Source of the DNA: an uncultured Bryobacteraceae bacterium
GTDB taxonomy: Bacteria; Acidobacteriota; Terriglobia; Bryobacterales; Bryobacteraceae
Assembly: GCA_937920635.1 (NCBI GenBank)
Contig: CAKZUE010000010.1
Location: forward strand, 1-43,483
Direction: 5' to 3'
Length of the DNA stretch: 43,483 nucleotides
Shown in pieces: positions 22,558 to 31,015 of the stretch (the stretch's first letter is position 1; every line of letters starts with the position of its first letter). The notes below the pieces were generated by a model. The model ran no database searches. It had not been told where the DNA came from and saw only the letters and a list, made by a program, of their open reading frames with translations. A program made the position numbers and the translations under genes.

Positions 22558-22914
22558 ATGAATGACATGTTGACCAGCCCGCTGCCGGAATTCTTCAAGG
22601 CCCTTTCCGAGCCGACGCGGCTGCGGATCCTGCGCCTCCTGATCGATCAGCCGCATTGCGTCTGCGAAATGGAAGAAGCGCTCGGCCTGCCGCAACCGCT
22701 GCTCTCGCGTCATCTGGCCTTCCTGCGCCATGCCGGGCTTGTCGAGGGACGCCGCGAAGGCGTGCGCGTGCAATACCGGCTGCGCGAGAATGACGCCACC
22801 CTGCGGACATTTCTTCCTGCGCTCCGCCGTGCGTTTGCGGCGGAGGAACAATCCATGCCGGCCCCATCCAACTCAGACGCGCTTCTTGAGGCAAGCCTTG
22901 GGAGATTTCGATGA
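22558..22914 (+). CDS. ArsR family regulator of the RND operon
   Basis: The 118-residue repressor has the CVC inducer site (C34, C36) in PHCVCEMEEALGLPQPLLSRHLAFLRHAG. Its recognition region is nearly identical to that of the arsR at 13034 (LPQPLLSRHL), which suggests shared or similar DNA sites, while the arsR at 16538 differs there. Start at 22558 (MNDMLTSPLPEFFKAL); no clear Shine-Dalgarno. It overlaps the MFP gene by four bases (ATGA), so regulator and efflux pump are translated together. It is divergent from acr3 and may control both directions. Confidence 0.92.
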   Translation: MNDMLTSPLPEFFKALSEPTRLRILRLLIDQPHCVCEMEEALGLPQPLLSRHLAFLRHAGLVEGRREGVRVQYRLRENDATLRTFLPALRRAFAAEEQSMPAPSNSDALLEASLGRFR

Positions 22915-24053
22915 ATCCAGAAAACCCCGAATTGCCGCAACCGCAAGAGACCCAGCGCGCGCCGGCGCGCTCCCTTTTCAGGAGCACGGTCCGCATCCTG
23001 CTGCCTTCCATCGCCATCGTCGTCCTGATGCTGTGGGTGCTTGGCGTCTTCCGCCGCGGGCGGATCGAGCCGGCCAGTCTGCCCGCGCCGGTGCAGGCTG
23101 CCGCCAATATCGCCACCGCGCCAGTGGAAACGCTCACGCTGCCAGCGCAACAGGAAGTGACCGGCACGGTGCGCGCCGAGCAGGTGGTGACTCTGTCATC
23201 GCGGGTCACGGCCGTGATCGTCGAGACCCGCGCCGCCGCCGGACGCCGCGTCTCCGCCGGCGAGGTGCTGGTGATGCTCGATGACCGTGATCTGAAAAAG
23301 CGGCTCGAGCAGGCGCAGGAGGCCGTGCGCGGCGCGGAAGCAACGCTCGCGCAGGCGCAGGCCGACTTCGAACGCGACCGGCGTCTCTTCGAGCAGCAGG
23401 TGATCCCCGCCTACGACTTCGAGCACACCCGCACCAACGTGCGACTGGCCGAGGCCGCCCTGGCGCGGCTCAGGCACGCGGTGGAAGAGGCCGAGGTGAG
23501 CCTCTCCTACGCCGTGATCCGCAGCCCGGCCGCAGGCGTCATCCTCGACCGGCTGGCCGAACCCGGCGACCTCGCCGCCCCGGGCCGCCCGCTGCTCACC
23601 CTTTACGACGAGCGGCGTCTCTGGCTGGAAGCCAGCGTGCCCGAGCAGTTGCTGGCCGGCTTCCGCGTCGGCCAGTCCCGCACGGTCCACATCGATGCCG
23701 TCGGGCGCAACGTCACGGGCCGCGTGGCGGAAATCGTGCCTTCGGCCGATCCGGCGGCGCGCGCGGTGGCCGTGCGCGTCAGGCTCGATCAGACGGCGGG
23801 CATCGTGCCGGGCATGTTTGGCCGCCTCGCGGTCTCGCTGGCGCCGGAAACCGTCATCGCCGTTCCCGCCGCCGCGGTGATCCGCGCCGGACAACTCGCC
23901 ATGGTGGATGTCGTCGATCAGGGCCGCCTGATGCGCCGCTCCGTGCAGTTGGGGCGCTTGATCGGAAACCGTTATGAGGTGCTCAGCGGGCTTGCCGAAG
24001 GCGAGCAGGTGGCCTTGCAGCCCGCGCCCGCAGCAGGCGGAGTCGCGCGATGA
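22911..24053 (+). CDS. RND efflux periplasmic adaptor (MFP)
   Basis: The 380-residue protein has a single N-terminal anchor (about residues 27-46), then the lipoyl-like half VTGTVRAEQVVTLSSRV, a coiled-coil hairpin rich in Ala, Glu and Arg (about 125-195), the second lipoyl half VIRSPAAGVILDRLAEPGD, and beta-barrel and membrane-proximal domains. It joins the inner-membrane pump to the TolC channel. Gene order arsR-MFP-RND-TolC with four-base overlaps shows a complete pump under one regulator. There is no His/Met-rich metal-binding tail as in CusB. Confidence 0.93.
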   Translation: MNPENPELPQPQETQRAPARSLFRSTVRILLPSIAIVVLMLWVLGVFRRGRIEPASLPAPVQAAANIATAPVETLTLPAQQEVTGTVRAEQVVTLSSRVTAVIVETRAAAGRRVSAGEVLVMLDDRDLKKRLEQAQEAVRGAEATLAQAQADFERDRRLFEQQVIPAYDFEHTRTNVRLAEAALARLRHAVEEAEVSLSYAVIRSPAAGVILDRLAEPGDLAAPGRPLLTLYDERRLWLEASVPEQLLAGFRVGQSRTVHIDAVGRNVTGRVAEIVPSADPAARAVAVRVRLDQTAGIVPGMFGRLAVSLAPETVIAVPAAAVIRAGQLAMVDVVDQGRLMRRSVQLGRLIGNRYEVLSGLAEGEQVALQPAPAAGGVAR

Positions 24054-27000
24054 GCGAGCCCCACGATTCCTTCACCATCCGCATTGTCCGGAAGTTCCTC
24101 GAATCGAATCTTTCGGTCGTCCTGATTCTGCTGTCGCTGGCTGCGGGCATTCTCGCCCTTGTTGTGACGCCGCGCGAGGAGGAGCCGCAGATCGTCGTCG
24201 CCGCGGCCAACGTGATGATCTCCTTCCCAGGCCGCACGGCGGAAGAAGTGGAGCAGCTCGCCGTCACGCCCGTCGAGCGGATGCTCTATCAGATCCCCGG
24301 AGTGCAATACGTCTATTCGCGCTCCATGTCCGGCCAAGGCATCGTGACCGTGCGCTTCTTCTCCGGGCAGCCGCTGGAGCCGAGTTACGTCAAACTCATC
24401 CGCAAGCTCAACGAGAACATGGACCGCGTGGTCCCCGGCGCTGCGTGGGTCGTCAAGCCCGTGGATGTCGACGACGTGCCGGTGGTCACCTTCACGCTCA
24501 CCAGCGCCGGGCGCGATGACTATGAGCTGCGCCGCATCGCCGACGAGCTGGCCGTGCGGCTCCAGTCGGTGAAAAACGCAGGCGTGGCTTACGTCGTCGG
24601 CGGGCGTCCGCGCGAGCTGCTCGTGCGCCCTTCGGCCGCGCGCATGGCCGCTCATGGCGTTGCACCGCTTGACCTCCAGCGGGCCATTCAGGCGGCGAAC
24701 TCGAGCCTCGCGGCAGGCTCGTTCGACCGCAGTGATACGGCCGTGCGCGTGCGTGCCGGTGATTTTCTCGCCGCCGCGCGCGATCTGCGCAATCTGGTGG
24801 TCGCCGTCTGGAACGGCAGGCCCGTCTACCTGGGGGATGTGGCTGAAGTCACCGACGGTCCCGGCGAAACGCTCGATTATGTCCGCTTCCATCGCGGTCC
24901 CGCCTGGAACCGCCACCCGCAGGATTTCCCGGCGGGCACTTCGCTGACGACTGGCGTTACCGGGACATTCCCTCCCGCCGGCTTGCCTGCCGTCACCATC
25001 GCCGTGGCCAAGCAGCGCGGTTCGAACAACGTCTGGGTGGCGAACGATCTGATCGCCCGCATGCAGGAGCTGCGCAAAGAACTTGTGCCGGCGGACGTGG
25101 AAGTGGCTGTGACGCGCAACTACGGCTTCACTGCCAACGGCAAGGTGGAGGAGCTCGAAGAAGGGTTGCTCGTGGCCATCGCCGTGGTCATGGCGCTGCT
25201 CATCATCGGTCTCGGCTTCCGCCAGGCCGTTGTGGTAGCCGTGGCCGTGCCGTGCGTCTTCGGGCTCACGCTGATCCTGAATTACTTCTTCGGCTTCTCG
25301 ATCAACCGCATCACCCTGTTCGCGCTCACCATCGCGCTCGGCCTGCTGGTGGACGATCCCATCGTCGATGTGGAAAACATCCACCGCCACTTCCAACTGC
25401 ACGGCAAATCCACCCGCGAGATCGTGCTGGAGGCGGTGAATGAAGTCCGCCCTCCCCTGATCGCCGCCACCTTCGCCGTGATCTTCTCGTTCCTGCCCCT
25501 GCTGCTGGTCACCGACATGATGGGCCAGTATCTGCGGCCCATGGCGGTCAACGTGCCGGTCACGATGCTGATGTCGCTGGTGGTCTCTTTCACGATCACT
25601 CCCTGGCTCGCGTATCACCTGCTGAAGAACCATTCCGGCGGCGGGCGCGCCGCGGCCGGGGACCGCTTTGCGTCTCTCCCGCGCCGGTTCTTCGAGCGCA
25701 CGCTGATGCCGATGATCCGCCGCCCGGCGCTCGGGCGGCTCTTCCTGCTGCTGGTTTTCGTGCTCTTCATCGGCAGCGTGCTGCTTGTGTTGACACGGCG
25801 GGTCCGCGTCAAGCAGCTCCCCTATGACAACAAGGATGAGCTGCTGCTCGTTCTCGATCTGCCGCGCGGCACGACGCTCGAGCGCACCGATGCCGTGGCG
25901 CGCGAGTTCGAACAGTTCCTGCACACCGTGCCCGAGGTGACCGATTTCGAGGCGTATGTCGGCACGGCTTCGCCCGTGGATTTCAACGGCATGATGCGGC
26001 AATATTTTCAGCGCCGCGCGCCCCACCGCGCCGACATCCGCGTCAACTTCATCCACAAAACCGAACGCGTCCATCCCAGCCATTCTCTCGCCCTGCGCCT
26101 GCGCGCCCCGCTCGAGCAGATCGCGCGCCGCCACGGCGTGAAGCTCAAGATCGTCGAATTGCCCGCCGGCCCGCCGGCCATGTCGACGCTCGTGGCCGCC
26201 GTGTATGCCGGACCGGCCAACTCGTACGACGATCAGATCCAGGCGGCTGCGCTTCTGAAACGCCGCCTGCGCATGGAACCAGGCGTCGTCGACATCGACG
26301 ACACCGTGGATGAGGACCAGATCCGCTACACGTTTGAAGTCGACCGCGAGAAGGCGGCTCTGCAAGGAGTCTCCACGGACGAAGTGGCGCGCACCGTCGC
26401 TCTTGCCAGCGGCGGGCAGACGGCGGGAATCCTGGAAGCCCCGCAGGAGCGCGCGCCCGTGCGCATCACGCTCTGGCTGCCGCGCGCCGTCCGCTCCAGC
26501 CGCACGGACCTCTCGCAGATCTACGTGCGCGGCGCCGGCTCGAAACTGGTCCCTCTCTCCGAGCTCGGCCGTTGGAAGCAGGAGGCCGAAGACCGCACCA
26601 TCTATCACCGCCAACTCGAGCGCGTCGTGTATGTGACGGCCGAGATGGCCGGGCGCCCGCCCGTGGAAACGATCCTCGACCTGCGCGCCGACGAGGTCCG
26701 CAACCGCCCCGCGCCGTTCGTCGACGAAGCGGCAAGGCCGCGCCCGCTCGCCTCCCGCACCATGTTCCGCAAGGGCGGCGGCGTCGCCTGGCAGCTCCCG
26801 CAGGGCGTCACCGTGCGCTGGTGGGACGAGGGCGAGATGTACATCACCATGAACCTGTTCCGCGACCTCGCCTTCGCGCTGCTGGGCGCTCTCGCCGCCA
26901 TCTACGTCATCCTGATGAACCAGACCGGCTCTTACAAGCTGCCGCTGGTCATCATGCTGGCCATTCCACTCATGGTGATCGGCGTGCTCCCGGGCATCTG

Positions 27001-27442
27001 GCTGCTGAACCAGTTCGGCGAGCGGCAGGTGGGCGGCTATCTGAATCCGGTGTTCTTCTCCGGCCCCGCCTTCATGGGCATGATTGCGCTGGCCGGCATC
27101 GTCACGCGCAACTCGATCATCATCGTCGACTTCATCCATCTCGCCCTGATGCGCGGACTTTCGTTGTCCGACGCGATCCTCGAAAGCGTCTCCGTGCGCC
27201 TGCGCCCCATCCTTCTTACCTCTGGCGCGGCGGTGCTGGGCGCGCTGCCCATCACCATCGACACGGTGTTCGGCGGAATGGCCTGGTCGCTGATCTTCGG
27301 CCTCGTCGTTTCCACTGCGTTCTCCATCTTCGTCGTGCCGCTGGTTTATTTCCTGCTGTATAACGGCAAGCCGGATCTTGGCCTGCCGGACTCGATCCGG
27401 CGGAAACTCGCCGGCCATCTGCCCGCGGCCGGAGCCGTCTGA
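24050..27442 (+). CDS. RND efflux permease
   Basis: The 1130-residue inner-membrane pump has 12 helices in two halves, with the first periplasmic loop after residue 40 and the second after about residue 590. The proton-relay helix shows GLLVDDPIVDVENIHRH near residue 435, with the Asp pair of hydrophobe/amphiphile (AcrB-like) pumps; metal pumps of the CusA type lack that arrangement. It is about 80 residues longer than usual, with extra sequence in the second porter part. The substrate is unknown; arsR linkage suggests an arsenical or another thiophilic toxin. It overlaps the MFP gene by four bases. Confidence 0.95.
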   Translation: MSEPHDSFTIRIVRKFLESNLSVVLILLSLAAGILALVVTPREEEPQIVVAAANVMISFPGRTAEEVEQLAVTPVERMLYQIPGVQYVYSRSMSGQGIVTVRFFSGQPLEPSYVKLIRKLNENMDRVVPGAAWVVKPVDVDDVPVVTFTLTSAGRDDYELRRIADELAVRLQSVKNAGVAYVVGGRPRELLVRPSAARMAAHGVAPLDLQRAIQAANSSLAAGSFDRSDTAVRVRAGDFLAAARDLRNLVVAVWNGRPVYLGDVAEVTDGPGETLDYVRFHRGPAWNRHPQDFPAGTSLTTGVTGTFPPAGLPAVTIAVAKQRGSNNVWVANDLIARMQELRKELVPADVEVAVTRNYGFTANGKVEELEEGLLVAIAVVMALLIIGLGFRQAVVVAVAVPCVFGLTLILNYFFGFSINRITLFALTIALGLLVDDPIVDVENIHRHFQLHGKSTREIVLEAVNEVRPPLIAATFAVIFSFLPLLLVTDMMGQYLRPMAVNVPVTMLMSLVVSFTITPWLAYHLLKNHSGGGRAAAGDRFASLPRRFFERTLMPMIRRPALGRLFLLLVFVLFIGSVLLVLTRRVRVKQLPYDNKDELLLVLDLPRGTTLERTDAVAREFEQFLHTVPEVTDFEAYVGTASPVDFNGMMRQYFQRRAPHRADIRVNFIHKTERVHPSHSLALRLRAPLEQIARRHGVKLKIVELPAGPPAMSTLVAAVYAGPANSYDDQIQAAALLKRRLRMEPGVVDIDDTVDEDQIRYTFEVDREKAALQGVSTDEVARTVALASGGQTAGILEAPQERAPVRITLWLPRAVRSSRTDLSQIYVRGAGSKLVPLSELGRWKQEAEDRTIYHRQLERVVYVTAEMAGRPPVETILDLRADEVRNRPAPFVDEAARPRPLASRTMFRKGGGVAWQLPQGVTVRWWDEGEMYITMNLFRDLAFALLGALAAIYVILMNQTGSYKLPLVIMLAIPLMVIGVLPGIWLLNQFGERQVGGYLNPVFFSGPAFMGMIALAGIVTRNSIIIVDFIHLALMRGLSLSDAILESVSVRLRPILLTSGAAVLGALPITIDTVFGGMAWSLIFGLVVSTAFSIFVVPLVYFLLYNGKPDLGLPDSIRRKLAGHLPAAGAV

Positions 27443-27456
27443 AACGGAGCATCCCC

Positions 27457-28842
27457 ATGTCACACTGCTTTTGCCTGAGCCGAGCTCTATTGTGGGTCAC
27501 AGTCCTTTCCGCGAGCCTCGCCGCGCAGGAGCCCGTGACGCTGGCAGGGGCCGTCCGCCATGCGCTTGAGCACTCGCCGAAGCTCGCCGCGGCCCGCGTG
27601 GAAACGGCGCGCCGCCATGCAGTGGCGGCTTCGGCCCGCTCGCCCCTGCTGCCGCAGGCGGATCTGTCCGGCGCGGCGTCGGTGTCGCGCTTCGACCGCG
27701 GATACCCGGCCGGCGCGCCGCCAGCGCTGCTCCGGTTCGATCAGACACTGTTCACCGGCGCCGCCGATCTGCGCTGGCTCGTGTGGGACTTCCGCAAGAC
27801 AGAGCTGGAACTGGACGCTGCAAGGGAGCGCATCCAGGCTTCGCGCGTGCTTGAGGACCGCCGCAGGCAGGAGATCGTGTTCGACACGGCCAGGAGCTTT
27901 CTGGAGGCGATGGCGTATCAGGACCTCATCGCAGCAGCCGAAGCCCGCATCCGCAGCATGCAGTCGCTGCTGGACCGCACGGAAAAGCTTGTTGAAGGGG
28001 GGCGCGCCGTTCCCACAGACGCGCTGAAAGTCCGCACGCGGCTGGCGCAGATCGAGAGCGAACGGGCGGCGCTCGAAGCCGGGCGTCAGGCGGCTCTCAG
28101 TGCGCTGGCCGCCGAAATGGGCTTCACCGGGCCGGATCTCCCGCGGCTCGCCGACTCGGCCGCGCCCGCCGCGGATTCGCCTCTTCAATCCGAGGTGACG
28201 GAGTTGCTGCGCGTGGCGGAACAGGAGAGGCCCGAGTTGCGCGCACTCGATTTGGAAACACGATCCGCTGAGCGTGTCGCGCAGGCGGCGCGCAAGGCTC
28301 TGCTGCCCCGCGTCGATCTGCGCGCCTCTGCCTCGGGCACGGCGTCGGCCTCGCCGCTCGGCTTCGGGCAGATGCTGGCCAAAGTGCTGCCCGCTTTCGC
28401 TGGGACTCCGGCCTCGGCGGGCAACGGCATCGCCGACTGGAGCCTGGGCGCGCAGATCACGTTTCCTCTCTTCGACGGCGGCCGCCGACGCGCCCAGATC
28501 CGGGAAGCGCAGTCACGGCTCGAACTGTCCCGCCTCGAGCGCCAGCAGGCGCAGCTCCGCGTGCAGCGCGAAGTCCGCACCGCGGCCGCCAATCTGCAAA
28601 GCGCCCGCGCCCGCGTCGAGGCCCTCCGGAATTCCGTGGCCGAAAGTGAAAGAATTCTCCGTGATGAACGCCTGAAATTCGAAGCCGGCCGCAGCGTCAT
28701 CAATTTTGTCCTGGACGCCGAAAGCGCCCTGCTTATGAACCAGAGCCTGCTGGCGCAGGCGCGCCGCTCCGTCCTCATCGCCGAACTGGCCCTTGAACTG
28801 AGCACCGGCCGCCTGGACGCCGGCAAAATCCCTGGCCAATAA
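27457..28842 (+). CDS. TolC-family outer membrane channel
   Basis: The 461-residue protein begins with a signal peptide (about residues 1-24, ending SASLAAQ) and has two OEP repeats, each with long Ala/Glu/Arg-rich helices, for example VTLAGAVRHALEHSPKLAAARVE and LSRLERQQAQLRVQREVRTAAANLQ. It provides the outer-membrane exit of the RND pump encoded just upstream, 14 bases after its stop. No lipobox Cys follows the signal, so it is not lipidated like CusC. Confidence 0.93.
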   Translation: MSHCFCLSRALLWVTVLSASLAAQEPVTLAGAVRHALEHSPKLAAARVETARRHAVAASARSPLLPQADLSGAASVSRFDRGYPAGAPPALLRFDQTLFTGAADLRWLVWDFRKTELELDAARERIQASRVLEDRRRQEIVFDTARSFLEAMAYQDLIAAAEARIRSMQSLLDRTEKLVEGGRAVPTDALKVRTRLAQIESERAALEAGRQAALSALAAEMGFTGPDLPRLADSAAPAADSPLQSEVTELLRVAEQERPELRALDLETRSAERVAQAARKALLPRVDLRASASGTASASPLGFGQMLAKVLPAFAGTPASAGNGIADWSLGAQITFPLFDGGRRRAQIREAQSRLELSRLERQQAQLRVQREVRTAAANLQSARARVEALRNSVAESERILRDERLKFEAGRSVINFVLDAESALLMNQSLLAQARRSVLIAELALELSTGRLDAGKIPGQ

Positions 28843-29085
28843 ATCGCCGCGCCGCAGGCTTGTCCTGCTGCTGTTTGTGCAGAATAGCAACGGACGGCGC
28901 CGGGAGGCCACGCCGCGGGTGCGCGTTTTGTGGACCGGCGGGGCAACGCCCGCGGCCCCCATAATTTCCCACCGCCATGAATGATGGGTTCGCTTCCGGC
29001 GGAAAACAGGGTAAGATTCGTTTTAGATTCGCAGGAACTGCTGGGCTGGATTCACGCACCAATGTGCCACGGAACACTCATTGCC

Positions 29086-30858
29086 ATGACCGTGCGCTGC
29101 ACGCTGAAGAGAACACAGAACCGAAACGGCTGTGGCGCCCGCGCGCGCGGGCAAGCCGGGGCGGCGCGCCCCCAGGCACTCCTTCCCGGAATGCTCATTC
29201 TCGCGCTGTGCGCCACTGGGCCGGCGGTCCGAATCGAAGCGCAGAACAGCCCGCCGGGCGCCGTCGTCGAGGGTGTCGTCGTATCCTCCATGACGGGCGA
29301 GCCCGTAGTGCGTGCTGTCGTGCAACTCATGTCCTGGAAGGATCCGGATCGGGCCGACCCTTCCCAGCCCTTCTCGCCTGAGCCGGTGACTCTCGCCACG
29401 CGGACAGACGCGGCCGGGAAGTTCCGGTTGGAGGGGGTGCCGGCGGGCCAGTGGAGCATCATGGTCTCCAGGAACGGCATGCTGTCGGCAAAGCCCGGAC
29501 CCGGCCTTTCGCCCCGCGACTTCACCATCCGGGCGGGCGACGAGTTGCGCGGCTTGCGCTACGCCCTGATGCCGCAGGCGGTGATTTCCGGCACGGTTCT
29601 GGATGAAGATGGCGATCCGGTCCAGGGCGCGTACGTGATGGCCGCCCGCCCGCCGGCGCGCAGCGGCGCGTCTCTGCGCCATCCGGTTCCTGCCGTGAAG
29701 ACGGACGACCGCGGAGAATACCGGCTGCCCGGCCTGCCGCCAGGCGCTTATCTGGTCTATGCACAGCGCCTCGGCGGCCGCGTTTTCTCGCCGGACGGAA
29801 AACAGTGGATTGTGCCTCCCGCATTTCATCCAAACGGCATAATGCTGGAGCGCGCCGTTCCGGTGCGCGTGCAGGCGGGGCAGGAGCTCAGGGGCATCGA
29901 CATCGCCATGCGCCGCCTGCCGGCGCATCACATCTCCGGCCGGGTTCTCCTGGAAGACGGCCAGCCGGTAAACAATGCCTCCGTGTCCGTCAAGGACGCT
30001 GTCGGCGGCCTGATCGCAGGAGGCGCGTCCGTCGCCACAACCTCGTCAGGCCAGTTCCGGACACCGCCGCTTCCCGCAGGACGATACAAATTGGAGGCCA
30101 GGCTGGCGGATCCGGGTCAGATGAGCGCGCGCCGCCTGGCGTGGGTGGACGTCGAGTTGGGAGATGAGGACCTGCGCGATGTGGAGTTGCGGTTCACGCC
30201 CCCCATCACGCTGCGCGGCAGGGTCCGGTTCGACGGTCCGGGCAGTGAACAGCTCACATCCAAAATTGAGGAATTGCGCGCGCTGATGGCTATGGCCGGA
30301 GACTCCTCCTGGCTGGAGTATTCTGAGGCGGCCATCGGCCCGGACGGGAGCTTCAGCATCAGGATCCCTGCCCCGGGCCGCTACGAGCTCAACGTCAGCG
30401 GAGCGCTGATGGCGCAGCAGGCGTATGTGGCTTCGATCCGCACTGCGTCCGGCGCCGACGTCAGCGAAGGGCTCAACATCACCGCCGAAGCGCCGGAACC
30501 CATCGTCATCACGCTCCGCGCCGACGGCGCCCGCGTCATCGCCCAGCGTCCGGCGGCCCAAGATCCGGCGGAAGAGTGCAACCCCTACCTGGCAATTCTG
30601 GCACGTAATCACGCGGACCGGCCCGGCGAAGTGCTCCGCCGCCGGATCGTAACCGTTAACTCCTCCGGGCGCACGGAATTCCGGAATCTCCCGCCGGGCG
30701 AGTATTTCGCCTTTGGCCTGTGCGGCGAGCCCAGTGAGCAGATCTATTCCGGCGAGTGGCTGGAATCGATTTCCAGCAAAGCGGCGGCCATCCGGCTCGA
30801 AAGAGGGGAAACCAAAACCGTCATCCTGCCGGATGTGCCGCCGCCGGACGTCCCATGA
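29086..30858 (+). CDS. Secreted carboxypeptidase-regulatory-like domain protein
   Basis: The protein of about 590 residues has a long basic leader, then a hydrophobic segment LLPGMLILALCATGPAVRIEAQ. Repeated beta-sandwich modules of the CarboxypepD_reg type follow: VVEGVVVSSMTGEPVVRA, VISGTVLDEDGDPVQGAYV, ISGRVLLEDGQPVNNASV, and blocks such as TDDRGEYRLPGLPPGAYLV. It should lie in the periplasm or on the surface; no enzyme motif is seen. The start is uncertain: ATGs at 28981, 29062 and 29086 are in frame and none has a good ribosome site. It is paralogous to the protein encoded at 31016-32755. The 243 bases before it hold no gene. Confidence 0.8.
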   Translation: MTVRCTLKRTQNRNGCGARARGQAGAARPQALLPGMLILALCATGPAVRIEAQNSPPGAVVEGVVVSSMTGEPVVRAVVQLMSWKDPDRADPSQPFSPEPVTLATRTDAAGKFRLEGVPAGQWSIMVSRNGMLSAKPGPGLSPRDFTIRAGDELRGLRYALMPQAVISGTVLDEDGDPVQGAYVMAARPPARSGASLRHPVPAVKTDDRGEYRLPGLPPGAYLVYAQRLGGRVFSPDGKQWIVPPAFHPNGIMLERAVPVRVQAGQELRGIDIAMRRLPAHHISGRVLLEDGQPVNNASVSVKDAVGGLIAGGASVATTSSGQFRTPPLPAGRYKLEARLADPGQMSARRLAWVDVELGDEDLRDVELRFTPPITLRGRVRFDGPGSEQLTSKIEELRALMAMAGDSSWLEYSEAAIGPDGSFSIRIPAPGRYELNVSGALMAQQAYVASIRTASGADVSEGLNITAEAPEPIVITLRADGARVIAQRPAAQDPAEECNPYLAILARNHADRPGEVLRRRIVTVNSSGRTEFRNLPPGEYFAFGLCGEPSEQIYSGEWLESISSKAAAIRLERGETKTVILPDVPPPDVP

Positions 30859-30879
30859 TCCGCCGCCGCGGCAAGACAC

Positions 30880-30916
30880 GCGCGCGCCGCCGGTCCTGGC
30901 ATGAAACGGCGCGCGC
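30880..30916 (+). terminator. 10-bp GC inverted repeat between the paralogues
   Basis: GCGCGCGCCG (30880-30889) pairs perfectly with CGGCGCGCGC (30907-30916) over a 17-base loop, about 20 bases after the stop of the first paralogue. No U-run follows, so it may stabilise or partly terminate the transcript. Confidence 0.4.
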
Positions 30917-31015
30917 CATTCGCGCGTCTCGGCGTCAGGAGGGCTGACCTCTACGAAATCTGAAGGTACGATGATCGAGAGCAGTTTCTGGGACAGGAGC
31001 AGGAGATTTGCACCC

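Noticed and set aside
23972-27463. A minus-strand open frame of more than 1100 codons opposite the RND permease
   Set aside because: It mirrors the RND gene codon by codon, is rich in His, Asp, Arg and Gln, and has no domain or ribosome site. The plus strand encodes a textbook RND pump.
13470-28842. A tRNA-bounded genomic island carrying the ars genes
   Set aside because: The tRNA is intact, but I see no integrase, no transposase and no direct repeat of the tRNA end, and base composition does not change visibly.
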